Shown: piece after piece, positions 50,645-56,977 of the stretch
Position numbering within the stretch: the first letter of the stretch is position 1
Layout: each line of letters begins with the position of its first letter
From: Paracentrotus lividus
Lineage: Eukaryota; Echinodermata; Echinoidea; Camarodonta; Echinidae
Direction: 5' to 3'
Assembly: GCA_940671915.1 (NCBI GenBank)
Contig: CALNVZ010003429.1
Location: 27,610,229-27,674,228, forward strand
DNA length: 64,000 bases
Position numbers and translations under genes: made by a program
Notes under the pieces: model-generated
What the model was told of the DNA's origin: nothing
Databases searched by the model: none
The model's input: only the letters and a program-made list of their open reading frames with translations

Positions 50645-53227
50645 CAAATTCACAAAGCCAGTTAGCTCTTGAGCAACATTTCTCAATTACTATTCATATT
50701 ATAAGTCATGAATAATGTGAATCATTCCCCCGAGGTTACACTTTTCATGTATAGGCACTTTTAAAGGTGTTTTCAATTCATAAAAGGGATTTTTTTTTTT
50801 TTTAATTAAGATTTAAATTTTTAAAAGAAGAAGAAACAAAAACTAGTATAATTTTGTTCCATATGAATAAAAACAAGTTAATTAAAATTCTTATTCACCT
50901 CTAAAGATATCATGTCTGATGTACAGGGCCTCTATATCTATATTGTATAACAATTAAAAAAAAATATAAAAACCCACTGAAGGGGTCATCCTGCATCAAC
51001 AATAGTAATTACATGTACCTGCGATGTTTAGAGGGTGGTTCCATGGCACCACAGTAACCTGAGCGCCTCTCTGAGATAAGAGCCGGATCTGATTGTACTT
51101 CATGCCGCAGTCGATAGCCGTGATTCGAATCGGTGCCCCTTTGTTGTACACATTTACTTCCTATGCGAAAGATATCACACCACACAATAAATGTTCACTT
51201 TAAAATCAACTAAAAGTACGAACTAAACTAGCAGCCAAAAGCAAATACTACTTGTCGAAGTAACAGTGCGTACTCAATACAAAGAAGTTTTATTGGCTGT
51301 TGCAGATATTGCCTATTTGACTCGTCTGTTGTAACTGTAAACAAGTCTTTTCAAACTTCCATAATTCTCTTATTTTATAACTGATTATCATAAAATTTGT
51401 TTAAAATGCTCCTCTTATTCTGCTCTTTAATAAATAAATAAGTATCTCCTTGGATTGTGCATAAAATATAGATTTAAAAAAAAAATGTTTTGTTTTTAAT
51501 TTTGGATTGATTTATTTGTACATACCGTACAAGAAGCTTCTGCGATAAGGTTTAGAAGGTTGGGGTCTTCAAACGGAACAGACTCTGGATTAGTGCCCTC
51601 AACGATCACCTGAGAAACAAAAGTGGAAAAAAACGTAACTGTATAAGACAGGGAAGAGTGATTTCGGTATTCACCAGTTAAATGATGCTGGAAAGAAAAA
51701 CTCATAATAAATGTATTAATTTCTCAGATTTTTTTTAATGAAGGAACACAAAATGGAGAATTTAATGAATGATCGTTTAAGGATAACAAAATCTATGAAT
51801 TTTCAAACACAAGCTACATCTGTGATCACCTGTACTACTAAAAGCCTTTTCATTTTGAAATTTCCCATTGATTTGGGGCTTTCCATTCTTTTGTTTCTTT
51901 CTTTCTTTGTTTTGGAGGATTTTTCGTTATGTTGCTGATGTATATCTTGAAAATTTTGATTAAGAAAAAAAGGAATAAGACCCCAGTACTTTCGAGTAAT
52001 TCAAGAAAAGCAGTATTTTGTGCACTAATGTAAACAAAATGTCATTTTCAGTCATTTTTGGCCCGACATGCCTTTCAATGTTACCTAACATCAGCACGGA
52101 TGTCATTCCTCATGGAAACCCAACTGCATTCAAGAGCCTGCACTACCTATCATCAGCATGATGCAGCCTCCTGTTGGGTCCCATATACTATAAATCAATG
52201 TTTTTACTCGCACCCTTGGATAATCATTTTATTATGTGAGTCTACCCAAACCCTACACCTTGTCACCTCCACTGGTACATGACAAACATTCCAGTATAGC
52301 TTCAAAGGAGCTGCCTTTTGGGATTACAAAAACAAGTACGAAGTCACGGAGAGCTCATACTTTTCAAACGTTGGTCTTGAGTTGCAAGCCACTTGGAAGA
52401 ACAAAGTTATTCCCAAACTGATGTCCCCCCCCCCCTTCCCGTAAGGTTTAACTTGAATTTAAACACGACTGAGATAACAGTAACAGAAAAGTTAGGAATG
52501 CTTTGTTCACTTACCTTACCCAACATGGTACCATGTTCTCTAATCTTCTTCGTGAGAGCCCTTGTGTCAATACCTGAGATAATATATGAAGGAAAGACAG
52601 TCAAATATTATTATAATTTACTTATGGTTTTAATTATTGAGGATTCAGCAAAAGTTAAAAATAGGAAAGTAAATGAGAACTGTAAGTGACGAAAAGCAGA
52701 CAAATTTGGAGAAGTGATGACATAATATAGGACTACGACAGACAACCAGAGTGGTTACAAGCTCGGGGCTATCCAGGGGTAACTCTACAGATTGGACGGT
52801 GCTTCTTGTTGCATTTAGAGATTACCAGAGCAAATCCAATAAAGGGTACTTATACTGTAAAGTGCTTTGAGAGGTCTTACCGGAAAGTGTGTAATAAAAA
52901 CAGATATTGCTAATTATTATTAGTAGTACTTATGACCAGTGCATAACATTTATGTCACTTACCTTGGATAGCTGGAATGTTGTGTTGTTTCAACCAGTCA
53001 TCAGGGACTGAGAGCTGCCCAATGATTGTAATACTCGGACACTCCCCGACGATCAGCGCAGAAACGTGAATTTCTCTGATTCAAACCAAAGAGGAGTCCA
53101 AACTCGTCTTTGTCGTTCGGCGGGATGCCATAGTTGCCAATGAGGGGGTATGTCAGGATCAGAATCTGGTATTTGTAGGATGGATCCGTCAGCGATTCCG
53201 GGTAGCCAACCATGCCAGTCTGAAATA
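18925..53227 (-). CDS. CAD: CAD: glutamine-dependent carbamoyl-phosphate synthetase II / dihydroorotase / aspartate transcarbamylase
   Basis: Thirty-eight exons on the minus strand, from 52963-53227 (5') to 18925-19027 (3'), each listed below, joined in consistent phase to about 2,210 codons (human CAD 2,225). Order: glutaminase, CPSase A and B halves, allosteric domain, DHOase, Pro-rich linker, ATCase. The cytosolic multienzyme makes carbamoyl phosphate from glutamine, bicarbonate and ATP, joins it to aspartate, and cyclises to dihydroorotate. Catalytic motifs for every activity are visible. Family knowledge: UTP inhibits and PRPP activates through the CPSase C-terminal domain, and PKA and MAPK phosphorylate CAD; a PKA-type RRAS site is conserved here. 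Roughly the first 40 residues (one or more exons) lie to the right. Two single-base losses in 52963-53227 break the frame as written; I consider them sequence errors. A damaged copy of the first eight visible exons lies at 54759-63753. Confidence 0.97.
19097..19397. mobile_element. TTAA-flanked palindromic MITE (piggyBac-like)
   Basis: TTAA target sites at 19093-19096 and 19398-19401. Ends CCCTCAAAAGACTGGG and CCCAGTCTTATGAGGG are inverted. The interior has long G and C runs. Sits in the intron between CAD v37 and v38. Confidence 0.8.
19810..19904 (-). CDS. CAD: CAD exon v37 (ATCase)
   Basis: Acceptor TTTCAG, donor ATCAG|GTAAGA. Reads [18 protein letters not shown] and HPLPRVDEI. Phase 0 to 2. 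Confidence 0.95.
20033..20531. mobile_element. 499-nt palindromic element with 5-nt target duplication
   Basis: CTAAG at 20028-20032 and 20532-20536. Inverted ends of about 65 nt (gtgtgttcaatgtccagttt inward on both sides). Internal frames are not conserved proteins. Intron v36/v37. Confidence 0.82.
20798..20899 (-). CDS. CAD: CAD exon v36 (ATCase)
   Basis: Acceptor CATGTAG, donor AAG|GTATTA, 34 codons. Contains [15 protein letters not shown], the aspartate-domain loop. Phase 0 to 0. Confidence 0.95.
21712..21867 (-). CDS. CAD: CAD exon v35 (ATCase)
   Basis: Acceptor TTCTAG, donor CAG|GTCAGT, 52 codons. [17 protein letters not shown] is the substrate-binding motif of the family. Phase 0 to 0. 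Confidence 0.95.
22042..22352 (-). pseudogene. four tandem decayed copies of the 3' edge of CAD exon v34
   Basis: Blocks at about 22042-22100, 22124-22189, 22216-22285 and 22310-22352 each resemble the last 50-60 nt of v34, its donor and the start of the intron (words such as gtaccgatctcct and gaacacatca), with a period near 90 nt. Reading frames are broken. Confidence 0.75.
22389..22585 (-). CDS. CAD: CAD exon v34 (ATCase)
   Basis: Acceptor AATACAG, donor ACG|GTAAGA, phase 1 to 0. Contains [17 protein letters not shown] and [17 protein letters not shown]. Its 3' edge seeded the array at 22042-22352. Confidence 0.95.
22895..22980 (-). pseudogene. possible partial copy of the 3' edge of CAD exon v33
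   Basis: cagtaactatcctcaactgtgagat aligns by eye with the v33 end (cagaaagtgactctcc ... actgtgagat), about 26 matches in 36. Intron v33/v34. Confidence 0.4.
23080..23299 (-). CDS. CAD: CAD exon v33 (ATCase)
   Basis: Acceptor TTTCCAG, donor CTG|GTAAGA, phase 0 to 1. [13 protein letters not shown] is the carbamoyl-phosphate loop; [10 protein letters not shown] is the conserved Ser/Lys loop. Confidence 0.96.
23300..23829 (-). other. intron v32/v33, nothing else seen
   Basis: AT-rich with A-runs; no repeat or exon-like segment recognised. Confidence 0.5.
23830..24035 (-). CDS. CAD: CAD exon v32 (linker and start of ATCase)
   Basis: Acceptor TTTTAG, donor CAG|GTGAGT, phase 1 to 0. Pro/Gly/Met-rich ([25 protein letters not shown]) and then [14 protein letters not shown], where the ATCase fold begins. 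Confidence 0.9.
24547..24781 (-). CDS. CAD: CAD exon v31 (DHOase-ATCase linker)
   Basis: Acceptor TTGACAG, donor TTTTG|GTCAGT, phase 0 to 1. [19 protein letters not shown], then an [14 protein letters not shown] repeat, then [15 protein letters not shown]. Low complexity, as in other animals; the Ser/Arg repeat could be phosphorylated. Confidence 0.9.
24949..25091. mobile_element. 143-nt palindromic element, TACAGTATAAG ends
   Basis: tacagtataagtggttattttcg against the inverse of cgaaaattggcttatacagta. Confidence 0.65.
25118..25215. repeat. dispersed repeat (CACT run plus CTCTTCCGGAGT)
   Basis: Matches 39953-40064 in opposite orientation (actccggaagagtcaagg, followed by a gagtgagtgagt run). 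Confidence 0.6.
25498..25713 (-). CDS. CAD: CAD exon v30 (end of DHOase); parent of the 25714-27490 array
   Basis: Acceptor AAATAG, donor CAG|GTAAAA, 72 codons, phase 0 to 0. [39 protein letters not shown] and AYVDGQ. Only the first ~105 nt and the acceptor side are represented in the array. Confidence 0.95.
25714..27490 (-). pseudogene. tandem array of about eleven partial copies of the 5' half of CAD exon v30
   Basis: Each unit (100-190 nt) has an acceptor-like cctatt/taggac, exon words for [18 protein letters not shown] and VDLD.(S/T)WT, then unrelated intron. Approximate copies: 25765-25860, 25923-26040, 26061-26185, 26247-26360, 26402-26508, 26535-26640, 26683-26940 (split by a palindromic element), 26985-27090, 27140-27215, 27266-27365, 27415-27490. 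Divergence differs widely; 26061 and 26830 stay close to the parent, 25765 and 27415 are far decayed. No copy extends into the second half of the exon. Confidence 0.85.
26691..26828. mobile_element. palindromic element inside the DHOase exon array
   Basis: ggggcgtttcatgaaaggac and gtcctttcatgaaatgcccc are inverted, as are the inner cggacgttttatccgacaa arms. It interrupts copy 7 of the array; flanking CCTG may be the target duplication. Confidence 0.8.
27888..28003 (-). CDS. CAD: CAD exon v29 (DHOase)
   Basis: Acceptor TATACAG, donor GAG|GTAATT, phase 1 to 0. Completes DHAPHT, then [19 protein letters not shown]. Confidence 0.95.
28004..28617 (-). other. intron v28/v29, nothing else seen
   Basis: AT-rich; no recognisable repeat or exon fragment. 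Confidence 0.5.
28618..28819 (-). CDS. CAD: CAD exon v28 (DHOase)
   Basis: Acceptor ATTTCAG, donor CATG|GTAAGG, phase 0 to 1. [12 protein letters not shown] and [10 protein letters not shown]; the Asp is the catalytic base. Confidence 0.96.
29392..29523 (-). CDS. CAD: CAD exon v27 (DHOase)
   Basis: Acceptor TTCACAG, donor GAG|GTCAGT, 44 codons. [14 protein letters not shown] and [12 protein letters not shown] give two zinc-ligand His. Confidence 0.95.
29766..30410 (+). repeat. ATC/CAC trinucleotide microsatellite
   Basis: About 640 nt of CAT/CAC/TCC/TCA triplets ending about 7 nt inside the intron from the v26 donor. Open in several frames (poly-His, poly-Ser, poly-Met), which is a composition effect and not a gene. 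Confidence 0.92.
30417..30581 (-). CDS. CAD: CAD exon v26 (DHOase)
   Basis: Acceptor TTGCAG, donor GAG|GTAATG, 55 codons. Contains [13 protein letters not shown], whose first Lys should be the carboxylated zinc-bridging residue. Confidence 0.96.
31232..31480 (-). CDS. CAD: CAD exon v25 (start of DHOase)
   Basis: Acceptor AATCAG, donor AAG|GTATGC, 83 codons. [20 protein letters not shown] carries the HxH zinc motif; GAMPNTSPA follows. Confidence 0.97.
31674..31967. mobile_element. TTAA-flanked palindromic MITE
   Basis: TTAA at 31670-31673 and 31968-31971. Ends CCCTATTCTGA and TCAGAATAGGG, with gggggggtcaattcgacccc inside. Same class as 19097-19397. Confidence 0.78.
32046..33438. mobile_element. 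1.4-kb foldback element with 7-nt target duplication
   Basis: CTTATAA at 32039-32045 and 33439-33445. Ends taggagtgggctataa and ttatagcccactccta. Imperfect inverted similarity continues for some 250-350 nt (accagggcaaa, gaaaacggcggcc, accagctaaaa). No transposase-like frame inside; intron v24/v25, ending 28 nt from the v24 donor. Confidence 0.82.
33467..33718 (-). CDS. CAD: CAD exon v24 (allosteric domain, PKA-type site)
   Basis: Acceptor TATCCAG, donor GAG|GTTAGT, 84 codons. [18 protein letters not shown] then [13 protein letters not shown] corresponds to the human PKA site near Ser1406 (RRLS). Confidence 0.96.
33850..34100 (+). repeat. degenerate ATC/CAT microsatellite
   Basis: Interrupted ATC triplets in intron v23/v24; apparent frames here are compositional. 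Confidence 0.85.
34197..34301 (-). CDS. CAD: CAD exon v23 (CPSase allosteric domain)
   Basis: Acceptor TCTTTAG, donor AAG|GTAATG, 35 codons: [20 protein letters not shown] then FYNEHGIK. Confidence 0.95.
34819..35001 (-). CDS. CAD: CAD exon v22 (CPSase)
   Basis: Acceptor TTCTCAG, donor AAG|GTAGGA, 61 codons: [31 protein letters not shown], then the start of the allosteric fold. Confidence 0.96.
35559..35726 (-). CDS. CAD: CAD exon v21 (CPSase B ATP-grasp)
   Basis: Acceptor TTCACAG, donor AAG|GTAACA, 56 codons: [20 protein letters not shown]. Confidence 0.96.
35907..36125 (-). CDS. CAD: CAD exon v20 (CPSase B ATP-grasp)
   Basis: Acceptor TTTCTAG, donor AAG|GTAACA, 73 codons: [30 protein letters not shown]. 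Confidence 0.96.
36639..36821 (-). CDS. CAD: CAD exon v19 (CPSase B ATP-grasp)
   Basis: Acceptor ATTTCAG, donor AAG|GTAGGT, 61 codons: [20 protein letters not shown]. Confidence 0.96.
37148..37270 (-). CDS. CAD: CAD exon v18 (CPSase B)
   Basis: Acceptor TGCTAG, donor CAG|GTATGA, 41 codons: [20 protein letters not shown]. Confidence 0.95.
37493..37770. mobile_element. palindromic element, GTTGCATAAAAC ends
   Basis: gttgcataaaactt and agttttatgcaac are inverted, with several aaaactccggtta words inside. Intron v17/v18; the rest of that intron shows nothing. Confidence 0.65.
38262..38462 (-). CDS. CAD: CAD exon v17 (CPSase B)
   Basis: Acceptor TGTTTAG, donor CAG|GTAAGA, 67 codons: [20 protein letters not shown] and [11 protein letters not shown]. 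Confidence 0.96.
38785..39031 (-). CDS. CAD: CAD exon v16 (CPSase A/B boundary)
   Basis: Acceptor TTTTCAG, donor AAG|GTAATG, phase 2 to 0. [19 protein letters not shown], then [19 protein letters not shown] opens the second synthetase half. Confidence 0.96.
39194..39358. repeat. degenerate fragment of the 44790-45565 repeat element
   Basis: Shares gatatcgcgataac, gacaacccaaaaccatgatg and ggtggcagaggcata with that element. Confidence 0.55.
39449..39690 (-). CDS. CAD: CAD exon v15 (CPSase A C-terminal part)
   Basis: Acceptor CTTTAG, donor CTCAG|GTTTGT, phase 0 to 2. [33 protein letters not shown]. Confidence 0.95.
39953..40064. repeat. dispersed repeat with GAGT run
   Basis: Inverse match to 25118-25215. 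Confidence 0.6.
40287..40422. mobile_element. palindromic MITE next to the v14 donor
   Basis: caggggcctgtttct and agaaacaggcccctg ends; inner aagtctaagtt and aacttagactt arms. It ends only about 9 nt from the start of the intron. Confidence 0.78.
40432..40569 (-). CDS. CAD: CAD exon v14 (CPSase A)
   Basis: Acceptor TATCACAG, donor GAG|GTTAGT, 46 codons: [20 protein letters not shown]. Confidence 0.95.
40683..41188. mobile_element. ~505-nt palindromic element
   Basis: ggtggtgacacaacatttgc on the left against the inverse of gcaaatgtcgtgtcaccccc on the right; tggagcaattg/caattgctcc words recur and also appear at 2110-2270. Intron v13/v14. Confidence 0.6.
41405..41638 (-). CDS. CAD: CAD exon v13 (CPSase A ATP-grasp)
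   Basis: Acceptor TCCCTAG, donor AAG|GTAAGA, 78 codons: [37 protein letters not shown]. Confidence 0.97.
42073..42261 (-). CDS. CAD: CAD exon v12 (CPSase A ATP-grasp)
   Basis: Acceptor CTCATCAG, donor GAG|GTATGT, 63 codons: [34 protein letters not shown]. Parent of the 42313-42764 copies. Confidence 0.97.
42313..42764 (-). pseudogene. two partial copies of the 5' half of CAD exon v12, one split by a transposon
   Basis: Copy 1 (about 42313-42408) and copy 2 (about 42458-42508 plus 42722-42764) resemble the codons for [19 protein letters not shown] and the preceding intron (agtaatggtaa). Both have lost frame. Copy 2 is interrupted by the element at 42509-42715. Confidence 0.8.
42509..42715. 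mobile_element. 207-nt palindromic element with 6-nt target duplication
   Basis: CTCTCC at 42503-42508 and 42716-42721. Ends catacctgccaac and gttggcaagtatg. Internal repeated aaatagggaca words. Confidence 0.82.
43099..43320 (-). CDS. CAD: CAD exon v11 (CPSase A ATP-grasp)
   Basis: Acceptor AACTAG, donor ACT|GTAAGT, 74 codons: [37 protein letters not shown]. Confidence 0.97.
43778..43910 (-). repeat. three tandem ~45-nt repeats beside the v10 donor
   Basis: The unit contains aatttcatacaagtgggact and acaaaatcaca; the third copy ends within 10 nt of exon v10. Confidence 0.8.
43919..44038 (-). CDS. CAD: CAD exon v10 (CPSase A)
   Basis: Acceptor TTATTAAG, donor GAG|GTATGA, 40 codons: [20 protein letters not shown]. 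Confidence 0.95.
44463..44576 (-). CDS. CAD: CAD exon v9 (CPSase A)
   Basis: Acceptor TGAACAG, donor AAG|GTACTG, 38 codons: [20 protein letters not shown]. Confidence 0.96.
44790..45565. mobile_element. element with tgcctccgcc inverted ends and ~135-nt internal tandem repeats
   Basis: Ends tatgcctccgcca and tggcggaggcata. About four to five internal units, each with tgacccttgacc, tactccaaaatcta, gaagctcatatctcaa and gatatcgcgataacga, then a ggac-run. Intron v8/v9; a fragment lies at 39194-39358. Confidence 0.8.
45751..45882 (-). CDS. CAD: CAD exon v8 (CPSase A)
   Basis: Acceptor TGAAG, donor CAG|GTGAGT, 44 codons: [20 protein letters not shown]. Confidence 0.96.
46321..46366. repeat. CT dinucleotide microsatellite
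   Basis: tctctc run at the edge of exon v7, extended upstream by looser C/T-rich sequence. Confidence 0.85.
46378..46531 (-). CDS. CAD: CAD exon v7 (start of CPSase A)
   Basis: Acceptor TTACACAG, donor CAG|GTAAGA, phase 2 to 0: [31 protein letters not shown]. Confidence 0.96.
46653..47066. mobile_element. 414-nt palindromic element
   Basis: aaggccaccgcacaccttac and gtaaggtgtgcggtggtctt ends; no coding potential. Confidence 0.75.
47507..47746. mobile_element. TTAA-flanked palindromic MITE
   Basis: TTAA at 47503-47506 and 47747-47750. Ends CTCTTTGCCTGCCA and TGGCAGGCAAAGAG. Related to 3678-3953 and to a lone end near 24174. Confidence 0.8.
47900..48190 (-). CDS. CAD: CAD exon v6 (GATase, catalytic His-Glu)
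   Basis: Acceptor TTTGAAG, donor GAT|GTGAGT, 291 nt, phase 2 to 2. [32 protein letters not shown]. Confidence 0.97.
48440..48490 (-). pseudogene. partial copy of CAD exon v5
   Basis: cagctggtgaccaatgcaga and following ataccaaag match v5 codons for GICMGHQL (two mismatches), then similarity fades. Intron v5/v6, just outside the transposon at 48504. Confidence 0.65.
48504..50281. mobile_element. 1.8-kb foldback transposon with an internal ~41-nt repeat array
   Basis: TAAA at 48500-48503 and 50282-50285. Ends cggccgtgatctggca and tgccagatcacggccg. Internal inverted pairs: agcttcagtctctgta/tacagagactgaagct-like near 49325 and 49630, and a longer pair at about 49212-49285 and 49688-49760. The left arm has about eight units of atcaggcaaaactacgtatg at 48766-49080, alternating ccccgacgtggcaaag and ctgcgcatttgcaaag; the right arm has inverted singles. 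No transposase. Confidence 0.82.
50430..50601 (-). CDS. CAD: CAD exon v5 (GATase, catalytic Cys)
   Basis: Acceptor CTTCAG, donor GAA|GTATGT, phase 1 to 2. [30 protein letters not shown]. Confidence 0.97.
50624..50643. repeat. AT dinucleotide run
   Basis: Follows an A-run just upstream of the v5 acceptor. Confidence 0.8.
51019..51160 (-). CDS. CAD: CAD exon v4 (GATase)
   Basis: Acceptor GCATAG, donor GCAG|GTACAT, phase 0 to 1. [28 protein letters not shown]. Confidence 0.96.
51526..51609 (-). CDS. CAD: CAD exon v3 (GATase)
   Basis: Acceptor TCTCAG, donor ACG|GTATGT, 28 codons, phase 0: [20 protein letters not shown]. Confidence 0.9.
52515..52573 (-). CDS. CAD: CAD exon v2 (GATase)
   Basis: Acceptor TATCTCAG, donor AAG|GTAAGT, phase 1 to 0. 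[20 protein letters not shown] is strongly conserved in the family. Confidence 0.95.
52963..53227 (-). CDS. CAD: CAD exon v1 (first visible; GATase N-terminal part, frame broken by two 1-nt losses)
   Basis: Acceptor TTCACAG, donor CAAG|GTAAGT. Frame 1 reads [20 protein letters not shown] ... NDKDEFGL; a second frame reads WFESEK; a third reads [15 protein letters not shown] to NIPAIQ. The breaks fall near 53091-53098 and 53069-53075. 265 nt instead of the 267 that the phases require. Confidence 0.9.
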
Positions 53228-54758
53228 CTGTGAAAATGTAATGATGTTAAAAACAAAATGCTTGAATGAAAAAAAAAAAAAAAATGGGCATTTCCACAAT
53301 TGGTAAAGTTACATTTATAAAGCAAATTTTCAAAATTGATTTCACTATTACATCACCATCTACTCATTTTAGGTCACGTTCATAGTACAATATGTCCATC
53401 TACATGTACTCAAGCTCTATGATATTGAAAAGAATTAGTACAATTGAACAAATATTGGAGTTGCTATGGTAGCTTAAAGGGTCAGTCGGTAACGTTACAA
53501 AAAAAAAGGACACGCGAAAAAATTGTATGTCTTCAGACAAATAGTTTCCTAAAACGTGAGATGCCTCAAAAAATTGTTATATTTTAATATTTTAATTCTA
53601 GTGTGATGATAAATGTTTCAGCAAATAATTGTATCAGCTTGACTCTTCATTTTTTAATGAGACCCCAAATTCATGGTTGGTAGCGTTACAGGTTGGTAAC
53701 GTTACACTATGTCAATGCATAATAAACTTTGTAAAAGCAAGTGTCAAATATATTTTTCTTCCTTCAAATCAAAAGATACACTTTGGAAATTCATGCAATA
53801 TGATATATTTATCGCTATTTATGTTTGTATTACAACTGTAGCTCACAACTTTTATTCAACAATGAAAGCACTTTTACCCAAACTCGCAATGGGATTACTG
53901 TATGTTTTTAAAATGTCAACAAATATGACTTTACAATGAGAGAATTTCATCATGGTTCATGTGATAACAGAGCCATATTGATCAGGTATAATTTCATGAT
54001 TTGATGACTGTACTGAAAACTTTGATCTATATTCAATTTTTTTTTAACACCAAAAATAATACTGACTCTTCAAACTGATGTAAAACAAATTTATATTAAT
54101 CTGTTTCTATTTCCTGTGGCAATAGAGTTGATATTATAATCACAAACATGCATTACAATATAATGAGTAAAACATGTTTGTACATTGTACCTTGATAGCT
54201 TTCATGAATGTATGTCTGTTTATATAATGCTTTACTGATACACACATACATGTACAAGTGCATCTGGTCATGTGTTATGAACTCGCCACCCGAAAAGGGT
54301 GGTGCTGTTACGCTTTTGCTATTTTTCAGCATTAATTTGTTCATATTTTCCAAAGTAAGAAAGTTTATTGAACAAATTTGATCTCATTTTAAAGCTATAT
54401 TACTGTGCTAGCTCCCTGTGAAGTTTCATTGTTCTAGGTCACGTTCTGGTGGAGTTACAATGGTTTAAGTTGAGGACAGTAGGGGTGGTGCTGGAAGCGG
54501 CGCCGCCTGTACAAAGTCAATGGGAAATTTTACATTTTGTGGTTGATTTGGGGAAAACTTGAATTTCTCTGCCAAATTTTGGCTTATGACTGTAAATCTG
54601 GTACCAAACTGAAGCTTATAAACTGCTTTATACCATAAAATCACTGAACAGTAGGTTTGATGTCACAGTAGTTCCCAGAAAGACCCAACAATCATTATTT
54701 GACCTAAAAATGCAATGCCTCCTGTACAAAGTCATTAGGAATGAGAGATATTGCAGTA
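53228..54758 (-). other. CAD intron 5' of v1, no exon seen
   Basis: AT-rich. I looked for the missing N-terminal CAD exon here and found none, so it should lie right of the window. Two similar words near 53695 and 53485 (ggtaacgttac) are the only repeat noted. Confidence 0.5.
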
Positions 54759-54870
54759 ATGTTTCATGTGGATTTAATCATGTAACCGTTTAACCTAACA
54801 AAGATTCATATTTGGAAGTTTTTATAGATTTACCCGGAACTACCCCCGCCTAGCACTACACCATGCGCAC

Positions 54871-54996
54871 CGTGTCACATACTCGTGTGAGGGGCAGAAA
54901 GTAGAACCTTGTTCTGCCATGCTTTTGATGTCTGTACAGTCGCTATGTTTTGGGTTGTACAGAACAGGTGTATCCTCTCTTTCAAAGCTTGATGGC
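54871..54996 (-). pseudogene. damaged copy of CAD exon v8
   Basis: 126 nt against 132; donor reads gcaccg instead of ctcacctg; multiple frame breaks. Confidence 0.85.
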
Positions 54997-55472
54997 CTTC
55001 CAGTCAAAAAACAAAAGGAAATTTTATTATAACTACCCTGTGAAGCAAATTGTGAGTACTTTCGCAACCGCAAGAAAGGTGCTATAATCCCAAATATTTA
55101 AATTGTATTGGATAAAATATTAATAATCATATTTTGCTTATAATAGCGTTTCTAGCATCAATGAGTTAAAACTAAAAGTAACCTCTCTATTTTCCCCCTT
55201 TTCTTTATATTTCCTCTCTCTGGGACATCAATCTTCCCAGTCTTCCCCTTTTCTCTGAAAGCTCTTTCCATTAACCCAGTAATCATACCTGCTTGACTAA
55301 TGGACTAACCCCAAGATCCTAGATAAATAATTTCTTTTCCTGCCTTATTCTCCTTCTTCCTCCACCTCTCTCACTTCTCATCTTATCTACTCCTCCTCTT
55401 CTCTTCCCATCTCTCCCCTTCTTCTCTCTCTCTCTCTCTCTCTCTCCTCTCTCTCTCCTACTGACACTCTTA

Positions 55473-55619
55473 CTGTAACCAAGATATCAATCTCCGCCTG
55501 ACCGATGGACAGACCACCTGATCCTAGGATAGAACTTTCGAGGCTGGTATCCTCCGAGTGGGGGTACCCAGGCAGCGCTTGAAGCTCAGAAATCTTGGAT
55601 TCGCTGCTTCACTGATACT
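55473..55619 (-). pseudogene. damaged copy of CAD exon v7
   Basis: 147 nt against 154; several single-base losses, including in the donor. Confidence 0.85.
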
Positions 55620-56977
55620 CTTGTGTAAATGTATGGACAAGATGGAGATTGTACTTGCTAACGCTTGTTAACAGGTTGGTCTACTCCTCAGAGCAATCTG
55701 TCAAATAATGTATTCTGAACTTTCAAAACCAGATGTATAAAAGGCCACCGCACACCTTACGACTGGTCTACGATCCGATTTTGGACAAATCGCATTTTTG
55801 CTTATTTTCCGAAAGTATGAATGAATAGAACTTATCATTAGAGGTTCAAATTAACTGTAAGAATACTGATATCGAATTTCAGAAAATTGCAAGCCTTTAT
55901 TTAGGAGTAAAGGGCAAATTGGTTTGAAATTGTAGCCAATCGTGCGATTGCTATGACGTCATTAGATTAGACATTGAATTCGCTTTTATTTTAATAAGGA
56001 GGTTACATAGTCACTGATTTGAACATATAAGTATTCCTGAGATGATTTAGAACTCTGCACAGTATGATGTTCTATTTCTAAATATCCACGCCAATGTTTA
56101 TGAACGTTTTATTACACTATCAGGTACACAGACCAATGGTAAGGTGTGCGGTGGTCTTAAACTATTAGAAAGTAGACACAATTTACAATTAGATTTGGTA
56201 CAACAAAGGACAGACTAGTGGTTTGCTTTTGGATGGTTTCTGGAAAGGGGTGGGAGTAGATTGGAGCAGTTTGGGGCATATGGTAGAAGATTCAGCCCAA
56301 GATCTAGGATTAAGGTAAATGTAGGCAACACACCATAGGTATGTTTAGACAACCTTAATCTACCTTTTCAGACCATTTCAACCTAACAGTATACCAGTGG
56401 TAATGTCACATGACTTTTCGTGAGGCAAAATGCCTCAAAAATTGTTTTTCTTTTGTGAGTTGTGTACAAAGTAAATTAAAGGCCCGGCCCCATCCTAGTC
56501 CCTGGAGCTACCAGCAGTAATGAATAGGGTGATCACTTTGAACATCCTCACAGCATCCAACTAAAGACACCCAAAACACAGACACCTTTAACTCTTTTGC
56601 CTGCCAGTTCGACTATAGTCACAATGTACTTAATTAACTATACAATCGTAATAATCATTTTCTCTGTAATGGCTGGCCAAAAGATCTGAAAATCACTGAT
56701 ATGCAGGACCAGGTCTGCGCATAATTTCTCTTAGTTCATACTACGCAAATATTGTTAATACTATTTTTAATGATTAAAGAGAAAGCGTCTCATGTTTTAT
56801 GCTTAAAATTAATGTGGCAGGCAAAGAGTAAACGTACAGTTCTCCAGACCCTATCTAAGCAAAGCAACAATTAATCCAAACTTCTCTCTCCACGACACCA
56901 ACATCGGATGGTTCATGTATTGGGGTGCTGGCAGTAACACAAAAAAAAGGAAGAAGAGAAGAAAAGAAAACACTCAC

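Larger units (their letters stand above)
47900..53227 (-). other. CAD: CAD glutaminase (GATase) domain exons
   Basis: Six exons (v1-v6). The class I amidotransferase nucleophile Cys sits in GICMGHQ (v5), and the His and Glu of the triad in QFHPEH (v6). The domain frees ammonia from glutamine and channels it to the synthetase. Confidence 0.93.
45637..54758. repeat. copy 1 of a 9.1-kb head-to-tail duplication
   Basis: Contains CAD exons v1-v8 intact except v1. It matches 54759-63753 colinearly from end to end. The junction falls between gatattgcagta and atgtttcatgtg with no spacer. Confidence 0.93.
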
